Positions 36,101 to 48,600 of a stretch of 64,000 bases of DNA are shown here, piece by piece. Source of the stretch: Aulostomus chinensis (taxonomy: Eukaryota > Chordata > Actinopteri > Syngnathiformes > Aulostomidae); contig JBBMOA010000018.1 in assembly GCA_037954235.1 (NCBI GenBank), forward strand, positions 5,950,501-6,014,500. The letters run 5' to 3'. A model generated the notes under the pieces. That model had not been told where the DNA came from. It saw nothing but the letters and a program-made list of their open reading frames with translations, and made no database searches. Positions within the stretch are counted from its first letter, which is position 1. Each line of letters starts with the position of its first letter. A program made the position numbers and the translations under genes.

Positions 36101-36356
36101 CAGGTGACCGTCAAACACCTATTAATACTGAAAATCCCACACTGAACCTGAAGGTAGCACAGTACCACACTAGTCCTGTGTCATGTTCTGGGTCCCTGGA
36201 GCAGGAACGATGTTTTACTACACTTTCAACAACAAATGTGACACGAGAGAAACAGCAGAAAAAAATAAACCTGGGTGCAATAAATACAGACTCAAATATG
36301 AGGGATGACAAGAATAATCTCTGACATGTTGGGTGTGTTTTCAAAGTGCAAATGTG
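33156..36356. other. Gap between cdip1 and polr3k: repeat remnants, no gene seen
   Basis: Includes 33290-34030, an AT-rich stretch with repeated GGAAACTTTCC / GGAAAATTCC motifs like degraded fish DNA-transposon sequence. Near 34048 ATGCACCGATCCCAC resembles a hAT terminus. Around 35764 a lone AATAAA follows a 3' UTR-like stretch. No open frame with recognisable homology. Confidence 0.45.
34040..34160 (+). repeat. hAT-like repeat remnant
   Basis: Begins TAGAAATGCACCGATCCCAC, similar to common fish hAT termini (TAGGGATGCACCGAT). The second terminus was not found. Tentative. Confidence 0.3.
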
Positions 36357-37305
36357 TCAATCTCTCCACCGGTGTCCACACTGGGCGTTGCAGCATTTGT
36401 AGAAAGTGGTCATGGGTTCATCAGCTGAACGGGTCTGAATCTGCATGAAATACGCCCGAGGGTGCTCACACTTGGGACACGTTTCTGCAAACACAAGCAA
36501 GAGTGTTACTCTGGAATCGCAACAACCGGTTGGAGGTGCCATTTGCTGACTTGTATGAGGCAATGAAGCAGTAAAAGCTCAGAAAAACACGAGTTACTGC
36601 TTTCATTTTAGCAGAGTTTGTACAATCTAGTATGTCCCAGGATTACTTGTGATCATAAATTCAATTTTAAAAATTTTAGATTTCTATTCCCTCTTGCCCT
36701 GATTTAAAAAAAACAAAACAAAACTGACAAAACATCTGACTGGACTCTCATAACCTAAAGTTTTGTTTCATAACTTCAAAAATTAATACAGCTGTTGACA
36801 GTTAATGAATCAAATCTGTAAGTCTGGAGACACACGTCTGCAGTCCTGTCCGTATGATAGAAGAGCTTGTGAATGCTTTATATGTTGCAGAAAAATTCCG
36901 TGTACTCAAGTACATTAAAAGAAAAAAGAAAAGTCAAAAAGCTAAAAGGTAACGTTCATGTGCAAAACACCGGTAACCTCTGTTACGTCACGCACCGGCG
37001 GTTGAGTCCACATTTTCCCAAGCTGCAGCTCCGCCGAGAACATCGTCCACCTCCTTCAGTTTGGGGTACTTCCTGTTATTAACCTAGAGAAAGGAACATG
37101 CGACATACTATAAGAAAAACTACCTACACGTCAAACCACTAGCAGTATTCCTTTACTTCAACACGTGGTTCAACTTTGAAGACGAGTATTTTACCTTTCT
37201 TGTAATGTTGTGTACGTACGGACAGGTGTTGCAGGCGAACCTCATGCATCTTTGTCCTTCCTCGACAATTAAAACGTTTCCACAAGTAGGACAAAAAAGC
37301 AGCAT
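36357..37305 (-). CDS. polr3k: DNA-directed RNA polymerase III subunit RPC10 (POLR3K)
   Basis: Small Pol III subunit (yeast C11 counterpart), needed for transcript cleavage, termination and reinitiation in the nucleus (established). Three exons on minus: 37305-37195, 37083-36996 and 36484-36357, giving 108 residues, exactly the human length. The N-terminal zinc ribbon has Cys5-x2-Cys8 (CPTC) and Cys25-x2-Cys28 (CNTC). The C-terminal TFIIS-like ribbon has Cys69-x2-Cys72 (CPKC), the invariant QTRSADEPMTTF hairpin with the acidic tip, and CCNAQCGHRW. It starts head-to-head with snrnp25, the same arrangement as on human 16p13.3. No canonical polyadenylation signal was found close to the stop. Confidence 0.97.
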
Positions 37306-38049
37306 GTTAGCTAGGAAGCGACTGTTTCACCTGATGAAAACGGGACACAGCAACACAGCGGTGGTTTTATTTTCCTTGAAGTAAACACTTTAGTCCATGT
37401 GGAGAACCGGAAGAGGAACTGCCCCTGAATCAAGTGCAACACTTTTTACTGCTCGGCTGGAAAAATGAAACCGCAGTCTTAAAAAAACAAATGAAACAAA
37501 ACAATAACAACAACAACAACAACACTCAATCCAACTTAAAAACAACACCACCCAACCATTAAAATCTAGTATTTTTCTGTATTCAACAGCTTCCATGACA
37601 AGTAATCTTCAGACCCGAAATCAGAACCAGCTAGTTGATGCTGACACTTGAGATATAGGACACACATCTGTGCAGTGCATACAACAGCCAACTTTATTTT
37701 TTAAGTTAACATTTTACTTCCCATATAACGGTAGGTTCGTATAATCGAAGTAACAATACGTCAGAGGAGTGCCCCACGGTTTACTTATTAAGTTTCGAAG
37801 TAGTAGTTACGCAGCCCGGAACCTTCGGGCGGAGCAACAGCTTCCCTACGGTATTTAATTTGCACTGTACACGCTGTTTGTTTACTTCACGGTTGTCAGT
37901 TACAGTTGCGTGATGGTTGGACGTCTTAAACACGAGTCACATTGTGTTAGTTTTTTTTCTTTTCTTCTGTAAAGTTACTTAGTTTACCGGCGTCCGTCTG
38001 ATAACGTTGTCCGGTGGAAATCAGGACTGCGGTGAGTTCCTACCTCTTG
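37306..38049. promoter_or_regulatory. Shared bidirectional promoter of polr3k and snrnp25
   Basis: 744 bases separate the two start codons, including both 5' UTRs. No TATA box is obvious. An ETS-type ACCGGAAG at 37407 and a GC-rich patch near 37815 (CCCGGAACCTTCGGGCGG) are seen. Divergent housekeeping promoters of this type are common; the regulatory role is inferred. Confidence 0.5.
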
Positions 38050-39765
38050 ATGATGGAGGAGCAGAGCGAGGACCCCGCGGGAGAACATACTGAGAAGGGA
38101 GAGAAACTAGAGATGGCTGCTGCGGAGACGGAGGAGGAAGATGAGGATGCCCTTCCTCACTCTGAAATTCTGGATATATTCGAAGAGGGACTTGCTCGCC
38201 TCGTGCAGGATCCGTTACTCTGCGACCTTCCAATCCAGGTGCCCTGATGTCCGCCATGTAACCAGCGTCTCCTCTCCTTTAATCAGCCCACAGATGTCGT
38301 CTGTAGCTAGATATATCTGCTTCAAACTATTGTCTTTGTAAATCATTTTGTCTAAAAACATTTTCATATAGACACAACTTCGTAAAGTCTAAACTCTTAA
38401 ATCACTGTAGGTGAATATTAGAATCCATAAAATAAATCACCATCACTAAAACTCTGCAAGGCTTTGAAAGTTGCAGGTAGGCTCACCCCAAATGTCAGAA
38501 TAATAAAGATTAAAGTTTTTTTTAAACAGGAGCACAGAAGCCAAGAAGGATTGTATTTATTCTCTTTAAATCTCGTCTTCTCCTGATAATTGGTGAATTA
38601 TCTTAAGTCACTCGAGATAATGGCCATTATCTTGTGATAAGTTAAAAAAAATCTCACTATCTTACTATCACGATATAGAGAGGACCGTCCTGTAACCCAT
38701 ATACCCAGAAACATCCTTTCTGCCACTGTCGGACGGATTTCATAGGAATAAACCTGAACATACACGAGTAGTAGCACATTATGGCCAGCAGGGGGCACTT
38801 CAGAGTTGTGCTGACAGGGGGAGGAAGGTCAGAACCTGGAGATATTTACAGATACAATAACAGCTGATGATGTTGATGTGCAGGTGACGCTGGAGGAGGT
38901 CAACTCCCAGATAGCGCTGGAGTACGGCCAGGCCATGACGGTGAGGGTCTTGAAGGCTGACGGAGAAGTAATGCGTGAGTGTAAAACGTCATCGTAGCTC
39001 TCTCGTTTTGGAGGATTCACAAGTTTTATGAAAATAAAGCATGTTTGTTCTCTTTCGCTACCTTTCCAAAACAGATTTTCGAAATTGTAAAGATCATCTC
39101 AGCGCACGTTCCTCATTTAAAGGATTGGATCACTTGATTTCAGATATCTTTATTTAGTTTCATGTGTCTTCTACCTGCTAAGTTTATTAATGTCACTGTG
39201 CAGGATTGATCTGCGCATTCCTCTTATGTGCTTGGATTGTCTGTTCTTTCTTTTTGTTTCTATTTGCACATCCTGTCATTGGAAATGAAGGGTTTTACAA
39301 ATGAAACCATCATTACCTGGAGAAAAACTTACTAACGTTCCTCTCTAAGCCATCGTGGTGGTTCAAAACGCGACGGTCCTGGATCTGAAGAAAGCCATTC
39401 GCAGATTCATGGAGCTGAAACAACAACGTGAAGGCGGAGTGAAACACGTCAGCTGGTAAACACGCATGCACACACACACACACACACACACACTGATTTC
39501 AAATCAAACATTCGTCACAGTCTGATATTTTTATTTGCCTTTCATTTTTCAGGAGATATGTTTGGAGAACCTATAATTTAGTCTTTCAGGGTGAAAAGCT
39601 GGAGGATGACAAGATGAGGCTGAAAGAGTAAGCGAATAAAAGAACATTCGTCCTTTTCATCATCAGCAGTTTGACACGTTTGTTTTTGAATCTTTTGGCG
39701 TCTTCAGCTACGGGATCAGGAACAGAGATGAAGTGACGTTCATGAAGAGACTGAGGAAGAAGTGA
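38050..39765 (+). CDS. snrnp25: U11/U12 small nuclear ribonucleoprotein 25 kDa protein
   Basis: Ubiquitin-like protein of the U11/U12 di-snRNP, part of the minor spliceosome that removes U12-type introns (established). Exons: 38050-38238, 38884-38974, 39350-39455, 39553-39627 and 39708-39765, giving 172 residues. The acidic N-terminal extension (EEDEDALPHSE) precedes the conserved ILDIFEEGLARLVQDPLL and the ubiquitin-like domain: VTLEEVNSQIALEYGQAMTV, VVVQNATVLDLKKAI, then WRYVWRTYNL and a C-terminal DYGIRNRDEVTFMKRLRKK. The start is taken at the first of two adjacent ATGs (38050, 38053). Human proteins differ in N-terminal length, so 38053 or a later ATG is possible. Introns inspected here are GT-AG. 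Divergent from polr3k. Confidence 0.95.
38782..38799 (+). promoter_or_regulatory. CTCF-like motif in snrnp25 intron 1
   Basis: TGGCCAGCAGGGGGCACT matches the long CTCF consensus (TGGCCAGCAGGGGGCGCT) except at one position. Opposite orientation to the motif in the cdip1 3' UTR. Motif match only. Confidence 0.55.
39470..39493. repeat. Short (CA)n run
   Basis: Twelve CA units in an snrnp25 intron, 15 bases after a donor. Confidence 0.9.
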
Positions 39766-39906
39766 CGCGTTGCGTAATCCAACCACGATCAGCTGATCTG
39801 TTTCAGTACTCATGTAAATAGGTTTAATCTTCCATTTGTTTCTTTGACCGTTTGATTCTTCTGAAAGATGCTACACTTTACATTTGCTCTCTTTAATGTC
39901 TGCAAA

Positions 39907-39912
39907 AATAAA
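39907..39912 (+). terminator. Polyadenylation signal, snrnp25
   Basis: Canonical AATAAA 142 bases after the snrnp25 stop, followed by a T-rich/GT-rich stretch typical of a downstream element. Confidence 0.7.
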
Positions 39913-39929
39913 ACTTTTTTTTAAATATG

Positions 39930-41450
39930 TATTTTTTTTGTGTGTGTTTATTTGAACTTTCATCTCAACAAGTTCATAACCTCTAAATAAAACCTACAGA
40001 CTTGAATATTTACTGTAGAAGCAGATACTTGATATTTGAATATCTGTAACAGGACAAAAAAAGAAACCCAAAACAATTATCTTTGGTCTATTACATAGAT
40101 GATTTTCAAAATAAAATAGTATTATTTACATGTTTTGAGGTTTTCCTACGTCTGTTTTTCTCATACGGAATTAGTCGTGAGTGCGTGTGGCTATGCAGAT
40201 GTGTACACGTGTTATGTTCATGTTTTGTCTGTTCAAATCTTCACTTGTGATTTCACATCATCTTGAACATTTTTGATGCTTTTTATTGTTCATTAATGTA
40301 GAAAAATACAGTAAGATCCCAGGTTACTCTCGTAAATATTTTAGAACCTTTGCTAAATTGAGCAAAAAAATTAATAGTTTTGCTGATGATAAAATGTATT
40401 TTTGTAAGGTGCCTCGATAACATTACAGGTCACACAGGTCGCAGATCAAATATCAAATATAGATGAAATATATGTGTTATTTTTAAACTGATTTTTTTTT
40501 TTTAATGATTTGTAGAGTCGTAGGGCAAATCAAACCTGACTACAATCTTCTTACCATCGTCTCTACTGTGATTCTGGAAGAGGGAAACCTTCTAGCGTGT
40601 TGGCATGGTGACAGTGACCTCTGTCAGTAGTGTGACCTGATTGGGTGCAACCCCTACACACACACACACACACACACACACACGCCTCATCCCAGTCACA
40701 CCATGTGGGGCTTGCTTCAATTTGTGCAGCTCCTCTTCGTCACTGCTGCCACGAGCTTGCAGGTTTGTTGGCTGCGGATTTTGTTGTTGAATGTCAATCA
40801 AAGACGCTCCAGAATGTGCTGTGAGCCTGACGGCGGTTTCAGCAGCACCATAATCACCACCATTCCTCAAACATGCAGATTTGAACTGTGCGGATGTTTC
40901 TGTATCTGTAGAAATGACTCAGCCGTTGGTGTGTTAGGTTTGTCATGAACAGGGAGGCGTTCTTAATGCTTTGTCAACCATAAATCATGGAAATAAGACA
41001 GCAGCACAGCAGGAGCAGCCTCTAAAGTGGCTGGTCAAGTTAAGGTGCCACAATTTCAAAAATAGATCTAACTTCATTGTTTTTGACTGGTTTTGCATTA
41101 TGAGGGGGAATCTTTTTTTTTCTTTTTTCTCAAAATCATCATCAAACTCAGTTCAGGTGATGTTGCTGGGGGTTTGTATCCAAGTCTGTGGGATATGACA
41201 TGTAGGCAGGAAACCTCGGCTGCCCTCTGCAGCTCCAAAATTCACGGTCATGTTGCAGCGTCAAACGTCGGCCCACTGCAGCTCTGATGAGACCAACGCC
41301 TCTCTCAAATAGCTTTTAGAAAAACAGATTACCATCCTCGTCACGTGTACCTAATAAATTGGCAGGCGAAAGTTGAAAGCTGCTAATTTAATGAAGTCAT
41401 TGGCTTACAAAAATGCGCCGTTTGTTTGACAAGACTACAACATCCGTCGT
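39930..41450. other. Gap between snrnp25 and mrtfb 3' end, no gene seen
   Basis: AT-rich unique sequence with a (CA)14 run at 40656-40683. In human, mir-193b and mir-365a lie just downstream of MRTFB. Their mature sequences were looked for here on both strands by eye and not found. Confidence 0.5.
40656..40683. repeat. (CA)14 microsatellite
   Basis: Perfect CA run in intergenic DNA. Confidence 0.95.
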
Positions 41451-41459
41451 TCCTTGTAT

Positions 41460-42621
41460 AGTGTTTAATGACAAGATGTAAAAGGAGTAACAGTGATGCT
41501 CGTAGTCCTGCTGTGAAATCCTAAATAATCCGTGTTTACAAAAGGCCTGCGACGCTTATAAAAAGTAACATAAATAAACGATGTGTAAAACATATGGCAT
41601 AGAAATTATGCATTACAATGCTTCTTGATGTCGAGTTATACTAGTATAGTAAAGATAGAATATTTCTCATTCCAGCACACATTCCCTTGTCAGATGAGGC
41701 AAAAATGCGCTGATAGGAAAAAAAAAATCAATCAATCAATCAATCATATATTCAGGTTTTTGTTTTTTCAACATTCAGAATCCCTCCAAATGAGAGAAAC
41801 ACCCTGCTACAGTGCTGCGCAGTGACCTTCGTCTTCATCAAGCTGATGTGGCCAGCAGATGTCTCTGTAAATCCGTCAGATGCATCCATGAGCTGAAGGG
41901 ACAGCAAATATTACCCTGATCTGTCTGTTTACTGAATAAACCTCCAAAAGAAGAATCAAATAAAGCTTAAAACTTTAACCGTAAACCGTCAACAAGTGCA
42001 CGTGCCGGACTGTGAGGGCACGTCACAGGACGGTTGGTTGGAGCAAACGTGTGCAGTATGCGTGACACGGTCAGTCACGAGGCCGGTTCAGGGCGGAGCT
42101 GCTGCGGCACTAAGGTGACTTAAAACAGCAGCCTCACAGCAGCCAATAAAAACAGCAGTGTTTTCATATTTGTACCAATTTAGTCAAACTTCTGATTCGA
42201 TGAACAACCATTTCAAAACACCGCAGGCTTCACAGGAGAGACAGGAACAGAACACGGTCTTCCTCTCTCTGCTGTTATAAACCTAACACTGTACATTCAA
42301 TTAGATCAGAGGAGAAATAAAAGACATAAATAACTTGAGAACAGATTGACAACAGAACAGTGGCATCAACTGGGAGTGAAACGTTACGCTCTGTCCACTG
42401 TCAGCTCAACCTGCCAGTACCAGTCCTTCTTAGTGTCAGTCTCTCTCCGAACAATTAGAGGCTCAAAGGAAGCAGTGTAGCAACTTCTAACACGATAAGG
42501 TTTATCTAGAAAGCAGAACAGACACGCCTCCAAAAGCTCTTATTGTTCCACGCGGGAAACGACAGCCGCCCTCCCTGATGGGAGCCAGCGAGGATCACCT
42601 GGACATCGGTCAGTTCCAGTT
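41460..42621 (-). other. mrtfb 3' UTR (inferred)
   Basis: Sequence after the mrtfb stop. A variant signal ATTAAA on minus (41463-41468) is the best end found. An (AATC)5 run is at about 41727-41747. The extent is uncertain. Confidence 0.35.
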
Positions 42622-45600
42622 CTAGTGCAGTGCATGGGAGTCCAGGAAGTCAGAGGAGAAGACGCCCACTGGTGTTGACATGTCCAAGGTGTTGACCTCA
42701 TCTGCTGGTACAGACAGATTCAGGTCCAGCCAGTCCATATTGTCCATGGTGGTGTTGTGGAGGGTCAGAGCAGAAGGCTGGACGTTCTCACTGAAGTCCA
42801 TGGTGACCAGGGGAGAGTGCAGCTCCTCCATCAGCTCCAGAGACTGCGGCTCTGTGTTGGGACCCAGTGGACCATCCAGGAGGGTTTCAAGAGGAGAGCC
42901 AGAGGGAGGGGCAGTCGAAGGGTTAAGCGTTGCAGGAGGCAGCTGGGCCACTTGGACCAGAGGAGGAGGGCGTGACAGGACTGTGTTAACGGGAAGGGTG
43001 GTTACACTGGGTGTCACAGGGAGAGGCTTGTTCAGGCTGGGAGGGTCCTGTCTGATGAAGGGGGAGATCTCTAAATAAAAAACAAGAGTGAGAATATAGA
43101 GATCAGTAGTAGAAGTAGTGGTAGTCGCAGAAGTAGAATTTAGAAGCGTCTTTAAATTTGAAGGTATTTCTTACCGCCGCTCTCAATCAGGACGTCAAAC
43201 AGGTCGTCCATCTGCTGGCTCGCTACAGACGGAGCCTGCAGGGACAAAACAAAGGGTTTAGTGGCTGGAGTCACACTTTAGAAGAGGCGTAAAGAGGCGA
43301 GGCTCAGGTCAAACTTGTACCTGTGCAGCTGTCAACATGCGGGTCTGTTTCACCGCATCCTCGTAGCGGGGCGGGTCTCTGAACTTTGACATAGTGTTTG
43401 TGAATTTCGGCTGCTGCAAAATGAGGTTGGCTGCTTGGCTGGGACAGGGTGCCTGCAAGAGAGGAAGACATGAGCAGGTCTTCTTTGCTTTCATCCTGTG
43501 CTTTTTAAAAATGAGAAAAGGATCTTCTACCTCATTCATATGTGCTTTCAGGACAGCTTGGCTGGAGGACGCTCCTGCCATTTGTCCACTTGCTGGGAAT
43601 GCGTTGAGTAAGCTTTGAGTATCCATCCTTCTCCACGTCTGCAGGGAAATTAATGCAAACCAGTGTGTTAAAATGCTCTCCTACACGCATGGAAACGCTC
43701 TGGACCGCAGCATCACCACCTGTCACCCAACTGGCGACATTACTGCACTGCTATGCAGCATAACGCCGCTGAGCTGTGGTTTCTGTTGCTAATTCTGGCT
43801 GGATATGGGGGCTTGGAGCACAGGCTGACAGAGGGCAGCCGAGGCAACACTGTCAGCCTTCACTCAGCATCTGCTCCAAGTTTCCATAAGCTGTCGTTTG
43901 ATGTGAATAGAGAAGATTTCACCGCTGAGCCGAGGCCTGTTATTACTGTGGTGAAAAGGAACCCGAGGCGGTGCATCAACAATGTTTGATAGAAAAGCAC
44001 GTTATTTGTATTATATTAGGCACTGCCATTAAAAACAGTGCACCAGATGTATGTGCAACCAAACCTGATATGAATTCATGATGGTGCACGTACACTTCCC
44101 GTAGCATTCACTTATTTGAGAGTAGTCAAATGAAATCTCAGCTGACAGATAGCGGCAGCCTGAGCAAGCATGAGTGTGTTTTCTCACCTTGGTCTGAGTA
44201 CTGCCTTGATGCTGTAATGGTGCTAGAGCGTCTATTTTTTGTGGCACTTGTCCAGAGGTCTGGATGAAGCTGGGGGCTGCGCTGCAAACAGTAGCTTGTA
44301 ATTTGATGCCGTTAACAGGCAGCTGGATAGTGACTGCCGAGGCAGGAGGTGCTCTGGCCTGCAGGGTCTCTGGCTGTGTGTTGGTCTGGTGGCTGATGAT
44401 GAACTGGTTTGGAGGAGTTAAGTAATTTGTCGCCTCCTCCTGTTTGACCACCACAGGCGGAGCTAGAGAGCTACAAGATGCCGAGCATGAGGAAGTTTTA
44501 GTCTCCTCCTTGACCTGGATGGGGGGGCTGAAGCGAGGCGGAGAATCTCCGTGCTGACTCCGCTTCTCCACCTCCAGCTGCAGCTTCAGCTCCTCCACCA
44601 GCCTCTGCTCCTGCTCAAGCTTCCTCTTCAGCTCCTCAATCTGACGCTCCTTCTCATGGAGACGTTTGTCCTTCTCGTAGGACCTCGTCTCCATGGCGCA
44701 GTCCTCTGGCGGGGAGCTCACACTGGGAGCAGCAGGAGTTGGAGATAAAGCATCTGGAAGTGTTGTAGGACTGTCTCCTGCACGACTGTCCTCTATGCCC
44801 ATAGTGGACACCTTGGAGGCCACCGGGGACACAGGCGGGGTTTCAGATTGTGATGCTGGTTTCGTCTCCATGGTAGCAGCAACTTGAACACTGGAGCTCT
44901 CCTGATAAATCTTGAGCCTCTCAATCAGATCCGTCTTAGTCCCAGAAACAGGCAAGGACCTGAGTTTCAGTTCCAGTTTCAGCTCAGCAACCTGTAAGGG
45001 TAACATTTTATTATGAAACGCCTCTAAAATATTTATTTTGCATCACAAAAAAGGTGCAGACAGTGTCACCTTCATCTCATCCAGATTAGCTGGTAAATGC
45101 TCGGGTTTGCCGTTGGCCTGTGTGAGGCGAGGCTGCACGGGGGCAGATGGAGCATTTCCACTCAGAATAGCAGCAGAGCAGCTGGTTTGTACCTCACTTG
45201 TTGGTCTAGTTCAACGAGGCAGCAGCAAAAAGGGAGTAGAGATGAGAGAGGAAATCAGCGCTATCATTCATTTTTCACAATCAACAGCATGTGTGAGGCA
45301 GGAAATGTAAAGTATTTAGGACATACAGCAGCTGTGGTTAAACATTTACGACTGGGAGTTTAGCTCGCTGTGAAAACAGTGTGGCTTGAGTGAGGTCTGT
45401 CAGTTATCAATCTATCAAACAGAGCGGTAAGTTTGCATAGACATCCATACTTGAGTGTGGCAGGCATGATGGCCTGGTAGCTGTACTGCTGCTGTTGCTG
45501 GTTCAGGATCTGGAGCTGCAGGAACTGTTGCTGCTGCTGCAGGAGACGAGCATAGGCAGAGTCCATGGGCACTTCACTGAGCTCCTGCTTCTGGTCTGGG

Positions 45601-48600
45601 GGAATGTACTGGTGATACTTCAACTTCTTTATTCGTGGCTTTGGCTCTTTGCTCTTCTTGCTGCGGCTTTTATCGCCGGGTGTCTTGGGGAGGCTTTGCT
45701 GCAGAGTGAAGGCAGAGCAAATCAAAAAAGAACTGGTGTTTTCTTTGTTTTTCTTTTTAGGTGGAACAATGTCCTGACACCCAATGAGAGATGCAGGATG
45801 AGGAAATGGGTAGTGGAAATGTGACTCTTATTGTTTTTAACACCTGCAAGTACAGGATAATGGCTTGGTGTTACTGGCTGGAGCTATGAAACCAGAATCT
45901 GATGTTGGGTTAAACAAGCACACATCCTCCAGTTGTCATTGCTCTATTGTGTTCCAAGGGAGGAAGAGTTCAGAGGATAACTGGATTATGATGAATGCTC
46001 AAGTTACCGCTTCTTTTCCATCTTTTACTGAACATTTCACAAAGTGTGAATGAGGAAAGTCAGCCAGTCATTTGATCCTGACTGAACTGTCAAAGGTTTA
46101 AGCCTTTTACCTTTAAACGCTGCTCTTTAATTATGTGTGATTCCTGATAAGTAATTTTCCTTCACTACCAACGCTTTCACCAGACGTCAGGTTGATGAAA
46201 GTGAAGAAAGAAAAATTGAAGAGGCAGGGACGGCGGTACACAGACAAATTTGTGTTTGGCCCCTGGCACACCATGTGGTTTGGGTTTTGGCCCTCCACCA
46301 TAAATAGTTTTGCCTCCCCCCCATTAAAGAGACTCACCTTTACGAGAACTGGCCCTGTTGTGATGGCGCTGACGGCAGGGATTGGCTGAGGCGTCGTCTC
46401 TTTGTGGTAACTCTGTTGTTCATTGGTGGAAACAAGTTTCACTCCATCTGATGTGGGCGGAGAAGTTGGTAGCGGCGACCGCTAAGAGGAACCACATGAT
46501 CATTTCAATATGAACACTGCAGTCACTTTGCTTGTTGTCATTATTTGATGCAGGATGAGAAAAACACATGAACTTGTGCAACAAGATAACCAGAAGCAGC
46601 TTATATTAATGAGAAAATGAAATAAAGACTGATGTCCTTATAAAGACTTGTTTTGTCTGTCTTGTTCTGTCTTTCTTCTTTGTACATGGCCATATGAGTT
46701 AATGGTTAATGCGCCGATGTTTGCTCACGTTTGAACATTAACTGCAGAGTGAGCTGCCCAGTGAAACTGGAAGTCTCTTGAGTGTTAATCTGAGATGCTG
46801 GAATACTCTCGATGCATCTCCTGTACTGAACAGTATAGTGATTAATCAGCAATCTGCACCGGCTTTGTGTGTACAAAAGCAGTTTATAGTCCATCCATCG
46901 TCATTCCGCTTATTCCTACACATTAAGGGTCGCGGGGGGGCTGGAGCCTATCCCAGCGTCAACGGGCGAGAGGCGGGGTTCACCCTGGACAGGTCGCCAG
47001 TCCATCGCAGGGCCAACATAGAGAGACGAACAACCATTCACACTCACAGGTCAATTTAGAGTATCAATCAGCCTCGTCCCCAAGTGCATGTTTTTGGACT
47101 GTGGGAGGAAGCCGGAGTACCAGAGAGAACCCACGCAGGCACAGGGAGAACATGGGAGACTCCACACAGAAAGATCCCGTGGCCGAGCCGGGACTCGAAC
47201 CCGGAACCTTCTTGCTGTGAGGCCACAGTGCTAACCACTGCACCACCGTGCAGCCGCAGTTTATAGTATAAAATTCAATAATACACAACAGACAAACTTG
47301 TCATACTGTTCAAACTGACATTGGTAATGAACCCTTGGGACTCCTGAGCCGTTTTGGTCATTATTCAAATTGATTTAACCTTAAAATACCACTTAAAAAA
47401 TGTTTAACCATTACCGATTTCAAAGTTTTGATATCTGGCCTCACCTGCAAGGAGGACGCGGGCTCGGAGCCTCCAGACTCCCTCGGAGAGGCTGAGCGTG
47501 CTCTGGGGGACGGCTGGCTCAAAGGCAGTTCAGGTGATAGAGCATCGCTGCTGTCCTCATCAAAGTTGTAGACATCTGGTGTCTCGGGGCAGTTTGTCTT
47601 ATTACCTAGTGGACCAGGAGTAACGTGTCAGCAGATTATTAAACGTTTGCAAAAACAACTATTGGTCTTGTGTTATGGCTGGTAATTTTGTCCTGGGTCC
47701 TTTTGAAATTAAACTTTTTCTAAAATCTGCCAATAAAAAGCTTCGCATCCAGGACAAACAGACTCCTTTCATTGGGTTCTCAAGTTTGATTGTCCAGACT
47801 AACATAAATATATTTTTTTCCATATCTGATACAAGAAAGTGCCAGATAAGGACTATCAGAGAGGACGCATGTCAAAATGCTCTTGTTTCAGAGTAAACAT
47901 TTTGAACTGGCAAACGAAGTAAGCAAAGTTGAAAAGATAATAATTATAATGGCAGTTGTGACAGAAGCCAGGCCATGGCTCTATCCATCCTGATCCACTA
48001 ACTGGATCACACTGACATGGAAAATTCATCACTGATGTTCTTATTTACGCATGAGCTTTTCTTGCTTTGACAAGTCAGAGGTGTTCTCTTGAGCTAATGT
48101 AGGATTTAAATGTGTTAAAACATGGCGTAAATAACTCCAGTGCCTCAGTGTCATGGCAGTGAGGATTTGGTTGAGTATCTACCATCAATGACCTCTTTGA
48201 CACCAGGGTCGACAGGCAGGATGTTCTTCTCCACCAGCTCCATGGGTCCAGGCCGCTGGGCGATCTTCTCGTTGAGATCGTCAGCCAGTCTGGCCCTCTT
48301 CAGCTTCATCTGAGTGGCCTGCAGTGACGGTTCAGCCTGCGTCTCTGACGAACACGAGGTTGTAATCAAGTCAGCATCGGTCAACCTCCTATCTGCTTAG
48401 TCAGAATGACTCGCCATACGTGAGCATAAACAGGTTTTTTTTAATCATCACTGATATCTAGACCACACAGGAAAAAGCATTACCTTGTAAGATGTGCATT
48501 CGGACCAACTCAGAGCGCTCAGGTCTGCTGCAGAGTTTGTGCTTTAAGAAGTTGCCGGTCTGTTAAATACATGAAACATTTAATCCTTCTATCAGATGAA

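Noticed and set aside
39930..42621. mir-193b / mir-365 cluster expected downstream of MRTFB from human synteny
   Set aside because: The mature sequences (AACTGGCC...AAAGTCCC and TAATGCCCCTAAAAATCC) were not seen on either strand.
44551..44887. Plus-strand leucine- and glycine-rich frames across the mrtfb coiled-coil exon
   Set aside because: Antisense shadows of the large mrtfb exon 44188-44991.
46891..47255. tRNA gene suggested by GGTTCGAGTCC and an A-box-like motif
   Set aside because: The tRNA-like head belongs to a SINE with tail and target-site duplication; no cloverleaf with a paired acceptor stem was evident.
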